Below are positions 46,504-56,743 of a stretch of 64,000 bases of DNA, piece by piece. Origin of the DNA: Nitrosococcus watsonii C-113 (GTDB taxonomy: Bacteria; Pseudomonadota; Gammaproteobacteria; Nitrosococcales; Nitrosococcaceae); assembly GCF_000143085.1 (NCBI RefSeq), contig NC_014315.1, forward strand, positions 186,001-250,000, in the 5' to 3' direction. The notes under the pieces were generated by a model. It worked only from the letters and a program-made list of their open reading frames with translations, made no database searches and had not been told where the DNA came from. Made by a program: the position numbers and the translations under genes. Every line of letters starts with the position of its first letter. Positions within the stretch are counted from its first letter, which is position 1.

Positions 46504-47877
46504 ATGGATGGGATTGACATGCTGAATGAACCCCTACGATCCCAGGCGGCAGTAGTTAGCGTGATCATTGGTCTCGGTAAAACCGGGCTATCGAGTGCCC
46601 GCTTCCTAGCTAGCCGCGGTTTCCCCATAGCAGTTATGGACAGTCGTGAGTTCCCGCCAGGACTCGCCGCCCTCCAGGAGCACAATCCTGACGTGGTGCT
46701 CCGGCTGGGTGGTTTTGATGCTGCCCTGATAGCGGAGGCTGAACAATTGGTCGTCAGTCCTGGCGTGGCCTTGAGTGAGCCAGCAATCCAGGTAGCTCAG
46801 GCAAGAGGAATACCTGTGATAGGAGATATTGAATTATTTGCTTCCTATGCCAAGGCGCCCGTGATAGGGATTACCGGATCTAATGGTAAAAGCACTGTGA
46901 CCTCGCTGCTTGAGATGATGGCGCGCCAAGCCGGTAAACAGGTGCTCGCGGGGGGTAACCTGGGACTCCCCGCCCTGGAATTACTAGAAAAACCCGTGCC
47001 GGACCTTTATATCTTGGAATTATCCAGCTTTCAATTAGAGACTACCTATACCCTAAATACGGTTGCTGCTTGCGTACTTAATATCAGTCCCGATCATATG
47101 GATCGATATCCTGATCTAGATGCTTATTTCCAGGCAAAAGCCAGGATTTACCGGGGGACTGGGACGATGATTATTAACACCGACGATTTTCGTGTAGCAA
47201 GCCTCGCGCAACCCCATCGGTCTTGTCTTCGATTTACCCTAGGGAATCCAAATAATAATGAATATGGGCTACGGGAATATGGGGGGGAAATATGGTTGGC
47301 GCGGGGGCATGAAGAGCTATTATCAACCCGGCGGTTGCCCTTGGCTGGACGCCATAATCTGGCCAATGCCTTGGCCGCGTTGGCCCTGGGGGAGGCTGCG
47401 GGACTGCCTCGCGCCGCGATGTTGTCAGCTTTACAGGTATTCCCCGGTTTACCTCACCGTTGCGAGTGGTTAGCGGAGGTAAAGGGAGTGCGTTGGTATA
47501 ACGACTCCAAGGGAACTAACGTAGGCGCTACGGTGGCGGCGATTGAAGGGATGCCCTGCCAAGGAAAGCTGGTGCTCATTGCGGGGGGTGTCGGCAAGGG
47601 CGCGGATTTTTCTCCTTTACGGGAGCCTTTAGTCCAGCGGGCTAGGGCAGTCGTCTTAATAGGTCAAGATGCTTCCCGATTGGAAGCGGTATTGGCCGGC
47701 GGTCTCCCCCTCTATCGGGCCAATAGCATGGGTGAGGCCGTGGCTAAAGCGAGCGCCTTAGCTCAATCCGGTGATTGTGTTTTGCTCTCCCCTGCCTGCG
47801 CTAGCTTTGATATGTATGCTGATTTTGAGGCTCGCGGTCAGGCGTTTAGGCAAGCCGTGCAGGAAATATCATTATGA
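46504..47877 (+). CDS. murD: UDP-N-acetylmuramoylalanine--D-glutamate ligase
   Basis: Adds D-glutamate to UDP-MurNAc-L-Ala. The 457-residue protein has the UDP-binding domain IIGLGKTGLSSARFL near 22, the ATP site GITGSNGKSTVTSLL near 121, ELSSFQLETTYTL and NDSKGTNVGATVAAIEG near 335. The start may be ATG 46504 or ATG 46519; neither has a strong ribosome site. It overlaps ftsW by four bases. Confidence 0.96.
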   Translation: MDGIDMLNEPLRSQAAVVSVIIGLGKTGLSSARFLASRGFPIAVMDSREFPPGLAALQEHNPDVVLRLGGFDAALIAEAEQLVVSPGVALSEPAIQVAQARGIPVIGDIELFASYAKAPVIGITGSNGKSTVTSLLEMMARQAGKQVLAGGNLGLPALELLEKPVPDLYILELSSFQLETTYTLNTVAACVLNISPDHMDRYPDLDAYFQAKARIYRGTGTMIINTDDFRVASLAQPHRSCLRFTLGNPNNNEYGLREYGGEIWLARGHEELLSTRRLPLAGRHNLANALAALALGEAAGLPRAAMLSALQVFPGLPHRCEWLAEVKGVRWYNDSKGTNVGATVAAIEGMPCQGKLVLIAGGVGKGADFSPLREPLVQRARAVVLIGQDASRLEAVLAGGLPLYRANSMGEAVAKASALAQSGDCVLLSPACASFDMYADFEARGQAFRQAVQEISL

Positions 47878-49025
47878 TGAGTCGTTTTTTACCTCCCCGG
47901 CAAGCGACCCGCGGTACGCCACAACCTGATCTCTATTTGCTTGGGGCGACGTTGGCCTTGGCGGGTCTCGGTTGGGTAATGGTGGGCTCAGCTTCCTTAG
48001 CCATTGCCGATGGCCCTCGCTTTCTTTGGCGCCAAGGGATTTTTTTATTGTTGGGGTTGACTGCGGCTTTGGTGGTTTGGCGAATACGGCTGACCTTTTG
48101 GGAACGGCTTGGTCCGGTGCTGTTGTTGCTTGGATTAGGATTATTGTTGTTGGTGTTAATTCCCGGCATAGGGATAGAGGCCAATGGTAGTCGGCGGTGG
48201 TTGGCTATTGGACCCTTAAGTCTACAGCCTTCGGAGTTAGTGAAGTTGTTTATGGTGATTTATCTCTCCGGATATTTGGTACGCCGCAGCCATGAGGTGC
48301 GCACTACCGTGAGGGGCTTTTTCTTTCCGGTAGGGATATTGGCCCTAGCGGGGTTGCTATTGTTGCTGGAACCTGATTTTGGCGCGGTAGTTATTCTGTT
48401 CGCTACTATGCTGGGAATGCTGTTTCTAGGGGGGGCTCGTCTCTGGCACTTTGTGTTGCTTGCTGCCCTCGGGGGGGTGGGACTTGCTGCCTTAGCTTGG
48501 GATTCTTCCTATCGGATGGAGCGGTTAACTTCTTTTCTCGATCCCTGGGCTGATCCGCTCAATAGTGGTTATCAGTTAACTCAGGCTTTGATTGCTTTCG
48601 GCCGGGGTGAATGGCTGGGGGTGGGATTAGGCAACAGTATCCAGAAATTATTCTATTTGCCCGAGGCTCATACGGATTTTCTTTATGCTGTTTTGGCTGA
48701 GGAACTGGGTTTAGTGGGAAGTTTAGCCGTAATTGTTCTGTTTGCCGTGCTAGTTTACCGGACTTTGCTGATTGGGCGGGCAGCGGAGCGGGCAGGACGT
48801 ATTTTTGGCGCTTATCTGGCCTATGGCCTCGGAATTTGGATAGGGCTGCAAGCGTTTATCAATTTGGGGGTCAATATGGGGGTGCTGCCTACCAAAGGGT
48901 TGACTCTGCCTCTTATGAGCGTGGGGGGCAGTAGCATCATCGTCACTTGCATTGCAGTGGCGCTTATACTGCGGGTGGATCTGGAAACCCGCTTCCCTAA
49001 AACTGCCCGGAGAGGTGTTAAATAA
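47874..49025 (+). CDS. ftsW: Septal peptidoglycan polymerase FtsW
   Basis: SEDS-family polymerase that works with FtsI, 383 residues and about ten membrane helices. The family motifs include LSLQPSELVKLFMVIYLSGYL near residue 117 and LPEAHTDFLYAVLAEELGL near 262, plus a late GLTLPLMSVGGSSIIVT near 342. Starts ATG 47874 (ATGATGAG), overlapping murD by four bases (ATGA), and its stop overlaps murG by one base (TAATG). Confidence 0.96.
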   Translation: MMSRFLPPRQATRGTPQPDLYLLGATLALAGLGWVMVGSASLAIADGPRFLWRQGIFLLLGLTAALVVWRIRLTFWERLGPVLLLLGLGLLLLVLIPGIGIEANGSRRWLAIGPLSLQPSELVKLFMVIYLSGYLVRRSHEVRTTVRGFFFPVGILALAGLLLLLEPDFGAVVILFATMLGMLFLGGARLWHFVLLAALGGVGLAALAWDSSYRMERLTSFLDPWADPLNSGYQLTQALIAFGRGEWLGVGLGNSIQKLFYLPEAHTDFLYAVLAEELGLVGSLAVIVLFAVLVYRTLLIGRAAERAGRIFGAYLAYGLGIWIGLQAFINLGVNMGVLPTKGLTLPLMSVGGSSIIVTCIAVALILRVDLETRFPKTARRGVK

Positions 49026-50104
49026 TGGCAGTACGGGTGCTGATCATGGCTGGCGGTACGGGGGGGCATGTATTTCCCGCCCTGGCGGTGGCTGATCGGC
49101 TCCGGGCATGGGGGGCAGAGGTCGTATGGATGGGAACCCGCCATGGGCTGGAAGCTGAGCTGGTGCCAAAGGCAGGTTATCCCATCGAGTGGATTTCAGT
49201 TAGTGGTTTGCGTGGTAAGGGCCTAACCCATTGGTTAAGGGCACCATTCAAATTGTTGCTTGCTTTGTCTCAAGCTTTGCGTGCCCAGCGCCGCTGGCAG
49301 CCAGCGGTCGTGCTGGGGCTAGGTGGATTTGTTGCTGGCCCAGGGGGGTTGGGGGCCTGGCTGCTGCGGCGGCCTTTGCTGATTCATGAACAAAATGCAA
49401 TTGTAGGCACGGCCAACCGATTGCTGGCTCCGCTAGCTAGCCGGGTGATGGAAGCGTTTCCCGGCGCTTTTCCTCCAGCGAGAAAGGCTGAATGGACCGG
49501 CAATCCAGTGAGGGAAAGTATTGAGCAGCTTTCCGAAACGGGGGTTCGGCTTCAGGCTCGACAGGGCCGCCTTCGCTTGTTAGTTTTCGGCGGTTCCCAG
49601 GGGGCGCAAGTATTAAATGCAACCGTTCCTCAGGCCCTGGCCCTATTGCCCGCCAAAGTGCGTCCCCAGGTCTGGCATCAGTGCGGCTCCCGGCAATGGG
49701 AAGAGGCTGTAGCTGCTTATCGAGCGGTGGGAGTGGAGGCTCGGCTAGTGCCTTTTATTGATGATATGGCAGCGGCTTATGCCTGGGCTGATTTAGTGGT
49801 GTGCCGCGCCGGCGCGTTGACGGTGGCAGAGTTAATGGCCGTGGGAGTTGGTGCTTTACTGGTGCCGTTTCCATTAGCAATTGATGACCATCAACGGGCC
49901 AATGCGGAGTATCTCGTTGCGGCCGGGGCCGCTCTATTATTGCCGGAAAAGGAGCTATCCTCGTCGCGCCTGGCGCAAGCAATCGAACATTTGGTAGCAA
50001 ACCGCTCTATTTTGATAAGCATGGCTCAGGCGGCCCGGCAACTTCATCGGGCAGGCGCGGCTCGGCGGGTTGCTGAGCGGTGTCTGGAGGCGGCCGATGG
50101 TTGA
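49025..50104 (+). CDS. murG: UDP-N-acetylglucosamine transferase MurG
   Basis: Adds GlcNAc to lipid I to give lipid II at the inner face of the membrane. The 359-residue GT-B enzyme has [17 protein letters not shown] near residue 8, [18 protein letters not shown] near 98, [14 protein letters not shown] near 122, [14 protein letters not shown] near 190 and [16 protein letters not shown] near 262. The start overlaps the ftsW stop and the end overlaps murC by eight bases. Confidence 0.97.
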   Translation: MAVRVLIMAGGTGGHVFPALAVADRLRAWGAEVVWMGTRHGLEAELVPKAGYPIEWISVSGLRGKGLTHWLRAPFKLLLALSQALRAQRRWQPAVVLGLGGFVAGPGGLGAWLLRRPLLIHEQNAIVGTANRLLAPLASRVMEAFPGAFPPARKAEWTGNPVRESIEQLSETGVRLQARQGRLRLLVFGGSQGAQVLNATVPQALALLPAKVRPQVWHQCGSRQWEEAVAAYRAVGVEARLVPFIDDMAAAYAWADLVVCRAGALTVAELMAVGVGALLVPFPLAIDDHQRANAEYLVAAGAALLLPEKELSSSRLAQAIEHLVANRSILISMAQAARQLHRAGAARRVAERCLEAADG

Positions 50105-51530
50105 GGAGCCTCAAATGGCGCCTATCCCGCCCATGATGCGGCGGATTCGACGAATTCATTTTGTCGGTATCGGCGGGGTGGGGATGGGTGGAATCGCTGA
50201 GGTACTACTCAATTTAGGCTATCAGGTTTCGGGCTCGGATTTGCGTAAGAATCAGCTTATTCAACGACTTCTAAGCTTGGGCGCCCAAATTAGAATCGGC
50301 CATGACTCTCAGCATATTGAAGGCTGCGATGTGGTGGTAGTTTCAAGCGCCATTGATGAAAACAATCCCGAAGTGAGAGCGGCTCGTGGCCGCCTCATTC
50401 CGGTAGTGCCACGGGCGGAAATGTTGGCGGAGTTGATGCGCTTCCGGTACGGCATTGCCGTGGCTGGAACCCATGGCAAAACCACGACTACAAGCCTGAT
50501 TGCCGGGATTCTTGGGGAGGCAAATCTGGATCCCACCTTCGTGATCGGTGGCCAAGTAAATAGTATTGGTGCTAATAGCCGGCTAGGAAAAGGCGAATAC
50601 TTAGTGGCTGAAGCGGATGAGAGCGATGCCTCTTTTTTGCTGCTGCAGCCCTTGTTGGCGGTCATTACTAATGTGGATGCCGATCATATGGACGCCTACG
50701 GAGGGGATTTCATCGCCCTTAAAGCTGCCTTCCTGGAATTTCTCCACCATTTGCCTTTCTACGGTTTAGCCGTGGTATGCCTGGATGACCCTGTATTACG
50801 GGAATTATTGCCCGATATTGGACGCCCTGTCTTAACTTATGGGACTTGCAAGGAGGCTGATTACCAGTTACAAGCATTGAAGCAGATCCGGGCTCGAACC
50901 CAGTTCCAGGTGGCTCGTCCTGGCAAGGATAATTGGCTAACCGTGGTTTTGAATTTGCCTGGTGCCCATAATGCTTTAAATGCATTGGCAGCTATTGCGG
51001 TGGCCCATGAGTTAGGGGTAGCCGATTCCGCTATTCAAAGGTTTTTGAAAGGTTTTTCTGGTATCGGGCGCCGGTTTCAATGCTATGGAGAAATTGCCAC
51101 GCCAGCGGGAAAGGTGCTTTTGGTGGACGATTATGGGCATCATCCCCGAGAGCTTGCCGCTACCCTGGAGGCTATCCGTGTAGGCTGGCCTGAGCGGCGC
51201 CTAGTAGTCATCTTTCAACCCCACCGCTATACCCGAACCCGGGACTTATTTGAAGCGTTTATCCAGGTATTATCCCAAGTGGACGTATTGTTTTTACTGG
51301 AAGTTTATCCAGCGGGGGAAGTGCCGATTGGGGGGGCTGACAGTCGTGCCTTATGGCAGGCTATTCAAGCCCGTGGGCAAGTAAGGCCCATCTTGGTAGA
51401 GGATAAGGAAATTATTGAAGAGATGCTGTTAGATCTGTTGCGGGAGGGTGATTTGCTGTTGACGGTGGGTGCTGGTGATATCGGCGCCCTAGCCAGGTAT
51501 TTATCCGTTTCCTTAGCGGGGCAGCGCTGA
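50097..51530 (+). CDS. murC: UDP-N-acetylmuramate--L-alanine ligase
   Basis: Adds L-alanine to UDP-MurNAc, the first ligation. The 477-residue protein has [17 protein letters not shown] near residue 21, the ATP site [14 protein letters not shown] near 123, [11 protein letters not shown] near 172 and [16 protein letters not shown] near 343. ATG 50097 is chosen because GGAGG at 50086-50090 sits six bases ahead; an in-frame TTG at 50070 lacks this. It overlaps murG by eight bases and murB by one (TGATG). Confidence 0.96.
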   Translation: MVEEPQMAPIPPMMRRIRRIHFVGIGGVGMGGIAEVLLNLGYQVSGSDLRKNQLIQRLLSLGAQIRIGHDSQHIEGCDVVVVSSAIDENNPEVRAARGRLIPVVPRAEMLAELMRFRYGIAVAGTHGKTTTTSLIAGILGEANLDPTFVIGGQVNSIGANSRLGKGEYLVAEADESDASFLLLQPLLAVITNVDADHMDAYGGDFIALKAAFLEFLHHLPFYGLAVVCLDDPVLRELLPDIGRPVLTYGTCKEADYQLQALKQIRARTQFQVARPGKDNWLTVVLNLPGAHNALNALAAIAVAHELGVADSAIQRFLKGFSGIGRRFQCYGEIATPAGKVLLVDDYGHHPRELAATLEAIRVGWPERRLVVIFQPHRYTRTRDLFEAFIQVLSQVDVLFLLEVYPAGEVPIGGADSRALWQAIQARGQVRPILVEDKEIIEEMLLDLLREGDLLLTVGAGDIGALARYLSVSLAGQR

Positions 51531-52429
51531 TGATGGCAGGGGTAAGTATTCCCTCAGCGCGGGGACGGCTACAGCACCATGTGGCTATGGCAAACCATAC
51601 CTCTTGGCGTGTTGGCGGGCCAGCTCGGTGCCTGTATCGTCCTGCGGGCAGGGATGATTTGATAACGTTTCTTCGTTTTTTACCCAGGGATGAGCCGTTA
51701 TTTTGGCTTGGGCTGGGCAGTAATTTATTAGTTCGAGATGGTGGAATTTCAGGTACGGTGATTGCTATTGCGGGAGCTTTAAACAAGATTGAGCGGCGTA
51801 CCGTCACCACAGTATGGGTGGAAGCAGGGGTACCCTGCGCCAAATTAGCGAAGTTCTGTGCCCGTGAAGGATTGCGAGGGGCGGAGTTTCTGGCAGGTAT
51901 TCCTGGGACGGTAGGAGGAGCGCTGGCCATGAACGCAGGTGCTTTTGGCGGTGCCATGTGGGAGCTGGTAACGGCAGTGGAGGTGGTAGGGGTAGGAGGT
52001 GAGAATCGTCGCCGGTTGCCTCAAGAATACCAAGTCAGCTATCGGGAAGTCCATGGACCGGAGCGGGAATGGTTTCTGGCGGCTGAATTATGTCTGACAC
52101 CGGGGAATAGTCAGGTTGCGCAGCAGCAGATTCGACGATTACTGCGGCAGCGTAATGGTTGCCAGCCAACTCGTCAACCCTGTGCTGGCTCGGTTTTCCG
52201 TAATCCCCGGAACGATAAGGCAGGGCGGCTGATTGAAGCCTGTGGACTAAAAGGCGCCTCTATTGGTGGAGCACGGGTCTCGGAAAGGCATGCTAATTTT
52301 ATTGTAAACACAGGCAATGCTTCCGCTGCTGATGTTGAATATTTAATTCAATGGGTTGCTGAAACGGTAGCTCGGCGGGCGGGGGTAAGTTTAGTCCCGG
52401 AAGTCCACATGGTGGGAGAGCCGGCATGA
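51530..52429 (+). CDS. murB: UDP-N-acetylenolpyruvoylglucosamine reductase
   Basis: FAD-dependent reductase forming UDP-MurNAc. The 299-residue protein has the FAD-binding HTSWRVGGPARCLYRP near residue 23, LGLGSNLLVRDGG near 62, GAEFLAGIPGTVGGALAMNAG near 115 and PCAGSVFRNP near 219. It is the type with the SVFRNP motif that supplies the serine proton donor. ATG 51530 or 51533. It overlaps murC by one base and ddl by four (ATGA). Confidence 0.96.
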   Translation: MMAGVSIPSARGRLQHHVAMANHTSWRVGGPARCLYRPAGRDDLITFLRFLPRDEPLFWLGLGSNLLVRDGGISGTVIAIAGALNKIERRTVTTVWVEAGVPCAKLAKFCAREGLRGAEFLAGIPGTVGGALAMNAGAFGGAMWELVTAVEVVGVGGENRRRLPQEYQVSYREVHGPEREWFLAAELCLTPGNSQVAQQQIRRLLRQRNGCQPTRQPCAGSVFRNPRNDKAGRLIEACGLKGASIGGARVSERHANFIVNTGNASAADVEYLIQWVAETVARRAGVSLVPEVHMVGEPA

Positions 52430-53376
52430 TAGGGAGGGCTGATGCCAAAGCCTGGGGCAAGGTTGCGGTGCTGATGGGTGGTTATTCCGCGGAGCGAGAG
52501 ATTTCTCTTAAAAGCGGTACCGCCGTCCTTCAAGCTCTCCTGAGGCAGGGAATTGAAGCCCATGGAATTGATGTGGGTAAAGAGGTGTTAACGCAGCTCT
52601 CAAAAGGGGAGTTTACCCGAGCCTTTATAGTTCTGCACGGACGCGGGGGAGAGGATGGCGTTATCCAGGGAGCTTTGGAAACTTTAAATTTACCCTATAC
52701 CGGTAGTGGGGTATTGGGGTCTGCCCTGACTATGGACAAGCTGCGTAGTAAGCAGCTTTGGCGGGGGATGGATTTGCCTACCGCAGATTTTTCTGCGCTC
52801 ACCGAGGATACCGATCCCGCTGTGATTGCGGCTGACCTAGGTTTACCCCTTATTGTGAAGCCGGCGCGGGAAGGTTCAAGCTTGGGGATGATGAAAGTGG
52901 AAAGTACTGATGCGCTGCAATCTGCTTATAGAGAAGCAGCGATTTTTGATACAGCGGTATTTGCCGAGCGATGGCTATCGGGGGCGGAGTATACAGCGGC
53001 TATTCTGGCAGACCGGGTTTTGCCGCTTATTCGTTTGGAGACACCCCGTGTTTTCTACGATTTCGAAGCGAAATACCATGCTAATACAACCCATTATTTT
53101 TGTCCCTGTGGACTATCGGAGAGGCAAGAACATGTCTTGCAAGCACTGGCTTTAGAAGCCTTTCAAGTCCTTGGGGCTAGCGGCTGGGGGCGGGTAGATT
53201 TGCGCTGTGATGAAAAAGCGCATCCCTATTTGCTTGAGATCAATACGGTGCCGGGTATGACGGATCATAGCCTAGTACCCATGGCAGCCCAAGCTGCGGG
53301 TATTGGGTTCGATGAGATGGTTTTGCGGATACTGGAAAGTAGTTTGGAACGGAGAATGTTCCAAGATGGCGCGTAG
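52426..53376 (+). CDS. ddl: D-alanine--D-alanine ligase
   Basis: Makes D-Ala-D-Ala for MurF, 316 residues (E. coli DdlB 306). Visible motifs are LMGGYSAEREISLKSG near residue 16, LHGRGGEDGVIQGALE near 70, VKPAREGSSLGM near 144, WGRVDLRCDE near 254 and LEINTVPGMTDHSLVP near 270 with metal-binding E and N. ATP-grasp fold. It overlaps murB by four bases and ftsQ by eleven. Confidence 0.96.
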   Translation: MIGRADAKAWGKVAVLMGGYSAEREISLKSGTAVLQALLRQGIEAHGIDVGKEVLTQLSKGEFTRAFIVLHGRGGEDGVIQGALETLNLPYTGSGVLGSALTMDKLRSKQLWRGMDLPTADFSALTEDTDPAVIAADLGLPLIVKPAREGSSLGMMKVESTDALQSAYREAAIFDTAVFAERWLSGAEYTAAILADRVLPLIRLETPRVFYDFEAKYHANTTHYFCPCGLSERQEHVLQALALEAFQVLGASGWGRVDLRCDEKAHPYLLEINTVPGMTDHSLVPMAAQAAGIGFDEMVLRILESSLERRMFQDGA

Positions 53377-54166
53377 AAAAAAAAACCGCCGAGTACAGCG
53401 TGGGGCGAGTCGTTCCCAGCCTCCCCGCGCCTTTCCATGGTGGACGATTGGTCGAGGCTTGCTGGCATTGTTGCTTGTAGCGGTAGTTGTATGGGGAAGT
53501 AACCGTCTCACCGATCCCAAAACTTTGCCCCTGCGTCAGGTGAGCATCAAGGGGCAGTTTAAGCGTGTGACTCAACAAAAACTGCATAGGGTGACGGCTA
53601 ATTACGTAAGTGGTGGCTTTTTTAACGTGAATCTGAAGGCGATACGGATGGCAGTGGAGAAATTACCTTGGGTAGCTCAAGCAAATGTACGCCGAGTTTG
53701 GCCTGATAGCTTACAGATTGAAGTTCATGAGAAAATACCTCTGGCGCGTTGGGGTGAAGATGCTTTAATCAGTATTGAAGGCGAGATTTTCACCCCACCT
53801 GAGGCGAGTTTCCCTAAGGGATTGCCAAAATTACAAGGTCCTCCGGATAGCGAACGATTGTTAATGAGCCGTTTAGGGAAAATACAGGCGCAATTGAGCT
53901 CTCTTGGGCTGCAGGTGGTTCAACTTACCCTGGGAGAACGGCGGGATTGGCATGTGGTTTTCGAAGACGGTATGGAGTTGATTTTGGGGCGAGCTCACAG
54001 CAAGCAACGTCTAACCCGATTTCAGCAAATCTATGCCCATTTGTTGCGATTACACCGAGAGGATATAAAGCGAGTCGATATGCGCTATACAAATGGTTTT
54101 GCAATCACCTGGCACGACGGCAATACGGCGCCCGCATGGGTTCGTGAGGCGGCATTCGATGTCTAA
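53366..54166 (+). CDS. ftsQ: Cell division protein FtsQ
   Basis: A bitopic membrane protein linking FtsLB to the divisome. ATG 53366 gives 266 residues: a basic tail (MARRKKNRRVQRG), a membrane helix near residues 26-46, a POTRA domain starting PLRQVSIKGQFKRVTQ near 55, and a beta domain with VRRVWPDSLQIEVHEKIPLARW near 104. An earlier in-frame start at 53303 lies inside ddl with no ribosome site. It overlaps ftsA by eight bases. Confidence 0.93.
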   Translation: MARRKKNRRVQRGASRSQPPRAFPWWTIGRGLLALLLVAVVVWGSNRLTDPKTLPLRQVSIKGQFKRVTQQKLHRVTANYVSGGFFNVNLKAIRMAVEKLPWVAQANVRRVWPDSLQIEVHEKIPLARWGEDALISIEGEIFTPPEASFPKGLPKLQGPPDSERLLMSRLGKIQAQLSSLGLQVVQLTLGERRDWHVVFEDGMELILGRAHSKQRLTRFQQIYAHLLRLHREDIKRVDMRYTNGFAITWHDGNTAPAWVREAAFDV

Positions 54167-55394
54167 GCGTAGCGATAAGAATTTTATTGTAGGTTTAGAT
54201 ATTGGTACCTCTAAGATAGCCGCCATTGTGGCTGAGACTCATCCTGAAGGTGAGATTGAGGTAGTAGGTATTGGTTCTCATCCCTCCCGTGGATTGAAGA
54301 AAGGTGTAGTCGTGAATATCGACTCCACGGTTCAGTCTATTCAAAGAGCAGTAGATGAGGCGGAATCCATGGCAGGTTGCCAAATTTACTCGGTGTTTAC
54401 TGGCATTGCCGGTAGTCATATCCGCAGTCTCAATTCCCATGGAATTGTGGCTATCCGTGATAAGGAGGTGACCACGGAAGATGTAGAACGGGTTATTGAT
54501 GCCGCTCGAGCGGTGGCTATTCCCGCCGATCAAAAAATTCTTCATGTATTACCCCAGGAGTTTATTATTGATAGCCAAGAGGGGATACGAGATCCGGTCG
54601 GTATGTCGGGGGTTCGTCTGGAGGCTAGGGTGCATTTGGTATCTGGCGCCGTTAGCGCTGCCCAAAATATTATTAAGTGTATCGGCCGGTGTGGGCTGGA
54701 AGCGGATGACATTATCTTGCAACAGATAGCCTCTAGTTATTCAGTACTTACCGATGATGAGCAGGAGTTGGGCGTGTGCTTAGTGGATATCGGTGGCGGG
54801 ACCACGGATATCGCGGTTTTCGTGGGCGGGGCGATTCGCCACACGGCAGTCATTCCGATTGCGGGCGATCAGGTCACTAATGATATTGCCGTGGCTTTGA
54901 GAACTCCGACTCAGCATGCCGACGATATTAAGATGAGATACGCCTGTGCCTTGACTCAATTGACCAATCCTGATGAGCACATTGAGGTTCCCAGTGTTGG
55001 TGATCGGCCTCCACGGCGATTATCGCGCCAGGCGCTAGCCGGGGTCATTGAGCCCCGTTACCGGGAACTGTTGGAGTTGGTTTTGGAAGAGCTGCAGCGG
55101 AGCGGGTACGAGGAATTGCTGGGGGCGGGGGTCGTATTAACAGGGGGTAGCGCCAAAATGGAAGGGGTGATGGAGTTGGCGGAGGATGTTTTTCACACTC
55201 CAGTACGACTCGGTATACCCCAACATATGGCTGGCTTGCCTGATGTGGTGAGGAATCCGGTACATGCTACTGGTATAGGGCTTTTGCTTTTCGGACATCA
55301 TCATCGTTACACGCCGGGTTTAGGAAGCCGGTCGCTGAGAAGCGTTCAGGGGATATGGGATAGGGTGCGGGGATGGTTTCAGGGAAATTTTTAA
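54159..55394 (+). CDS. ftsA: Cell division protein FtsA
   Basis: Actin-like ATPase that tethers FtsZ to the membrane, 411 residues from ATG 54159. The phosphate-1 loop is VGLDIGTSKIAAIVAE near residue 12, the nucleotide loop VDIGGGTTDIAVFVGG near 209, and GVVLTGGSAKMEGVMELA near 325. The C-terminal amphipathic helix ends with WDRVRGWFQGNF, the membrane-targeting sequence. It is 55-62 bases upstream of ftsZ. Confidence 0.97.
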   Translation: MSKRSDKNFIVGLDIGTSKIAAIVAETHPEGEIEVVGIGSHPSRGLKKGVVVNIDSTVQSIQRAVDEAESMAGCQIYSVFTGIAGSHIRSLNSHGIVAIRDKEVTTEDVERVIDAARAVAIPADQKILHVLPQEFIIDSQEGIRDPVGMSGVRLEARVHLVSGAVSAAQNIIKCIGRCGLEADDIILQQIASSYSVLTDDEQELGVCLVDIGGGTTDIAVFVGGAIRHTAVIPIAGDQVTNDIAVALRTPTQHADDIKMRYACALTQLTNPDEHIEVPSVGDRPPRRLSRQALAGVIEPRYRELLELVLEELQRSGYEELLGAGVVLTGGSAKMEGVMELAEDVFHTPVRLGIPQHMAGLPDVVRNPVHATGIGLLLFGHHHRYTPGLGSRSLRSVQGIWDRVRGWFQGNF

Positions 55395-55455
55395 AAATAC
55401 TCGAATTTAGACCAGCTTATCAATGATAGCAACTTAAACGACAAGGAGAATGGCC

Positions 55456-56613
55456 ATGTTTGAATTGATGGATTCATATACTCAAAGTGCGGTGATCAAG
55501 GTCATTGGCGTCGGTGGGGGAGGCGGCAACGCCATTCGGCATATGGTGGACGCTAAAATAGAAGGGGTCGATTTCATTGTTGCCAATACGGATGCTCAAG
55601 CCCTCAAGGACTGTGCCGCCCCTACAGTGCTGCAACTGGGCAACAATATCACCAAAGGATTAGGGGCCGGGGCTGATCCGGAAATTGGCCGCCAAGCTGC
55701 TCTGGAGGACCGGGAGCGGATTATGGAAGTAGTGAGCGGTGCGGATATGGTATTTATCACTGCCGGTATGGGTGGTGGTACTGGAACAGGCGGCGTTCCT
55801 GTGGTGGCCCAAGTCACTAAGGAACTCGGGGTTTTGACTGTCGCCGTGGTGACTCGGCCTTTTTCCTTTGAGGGGCGCAAGCGTGCGGCCATCGCTGATG
55901 AAGGAATTAAGGAGCTAACCCAGTATGTTGATTCTTTGATTACCATACCGAATGAAAAATTGATGCCGGTGCTAGGTAAAAGCATTAGCCTGTTAAATGC
56001 TTTCAAGGCGGCTAATGATGTTTTGCTCGGCGCAGTGCAGGGAATTGCCGAACTTATTACTCGGCCTGGCTTGATTAATGTGGATTTTGCCGACGTTCGC
56101 ACCGTCATGGCGGAAATGGGAATGGCCATGATGGGGTCCGGCAGCGCCACGGGAGAGGAACGAGCCCGTTTGGCGGCCGAAGCGGCGGTAGCAAGTCCCT
56201 TGCTAGAAGATATCAGCCTAAAAGGTGCTCGCGGGGTACTGGTCAATATCACGGGGGGACCCAGCATGTCTATTGGCGAATTCGAGGAGGTTGGAAGTAC
56301 AGTTAAAGAATATGCCGCAGACAATGCAACCGTTGTGGTGGGTACCGTGATTGATCCTGGCTTGGAAAATGAACTGCGGGTTACGGTGGTGGCTACTGGG
56401 CTAGGACGGCCGGAGACACAAACAAAAGCGCCCATCAGTCTTGCGCAGATTTCTTCTCAGCAGTCTGAACTTGAAGAACCTGTTGATTATCATACTTTGG
56501 ATAAGCCTACCGTTATCCGCCATGGTTCATCGCGAGATCCAGTCACAACGAGCAGCGATTCTAGCATGGATTATTTAGATGTTCCGGCGTTTTTGCGCCG
56601 ACAGGCCGATTGA
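55456..56613 (+). CDS. ftsZ: Cell division GTPase FtsZ
   Basis: Tubulin homologue that forms the division ring, 385 residues. ATG 55456 gives the family start MFELMDSYTQSAVIKVIG and lies eight bases after AAGGAG; ATG 55450 is too close to that site. The nucleotide segment is GVGGGGGNAIRHM near residue 18, the tubulin signature GMGGGTGTGGVPVVAQ near 104, and the C-terminal peptide DYLDVPAFLRRQAD binds FtsA and ZipA. Confidence 0.98.
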   Translation: MFELMDSYTQSAVIKVIGVGGGGGNAIRHMVDAKIEGVDFIVANTDAQALKDCAAPTVLQLGNNITKGLGAGADPEIGRQAALEDRERIMEVVSGADMVFITAGMGGGTGTGGVPVVAQVTKELGVLTVAVVTRPFSFEGRKRAAIADEGIKELTQYVDSLITIPNEKLMPVLGKSISLLNAFKAANDVLLGAVQGIAELITRPGLINVDFADVRTVMAEMGMAMMGSGSATGEERARLAAEAAVASPLLEDISLKGARGVLVNITGGPSMSIGEFEEVGSTVKEYAADNATVVVGTVIDPGLENELRVTVVATGLGRPETQTKAPISLAQISSQQSELEEPVDYHTLDKPTVIRHGSSRDPVTTSSDSSMDYLDVPAFLRRQAD

Positions 56614-56714
56614 TGTTTCAACCCAGTCCAATTTTAATAGGGGGCACCGCCATTATTGGGTTCGTGTGGGTATGGATCCTTCGTTATCTCCCCGGCAAGT
56701 GCTTGGCCCGATAG
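56613..56714 (+). CDS. Possible 33-residue membrane peptide between ftsZ and lpxC
   Basis: ATG 56613 overlaps the ftsZ stop (TGATG) and opens a 33-codon frame with a hydrophobic core, ILIGGTAIIGFVWVWILRYL, and a basic end. It fits a one-helix peptide that could be translated by reinitiation. There is no separate ribosome site and no recognised family, so it may be chance. Confidence 0.25.
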   Translation: MFQPSPILIGGTAIIGFVWVWILRYLPGKCLAR

Positions 56715-56743
56715 GTTATTGGTTAAAGGAAATATAATTTACC

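Noticed and set aside
55596-56435. Long minus-strand frame within ftsZ
   Set aside because: Antisense to a highly conserved gene with low-complexity Ser/Thr/Pro content, as expected of a shadow frame.
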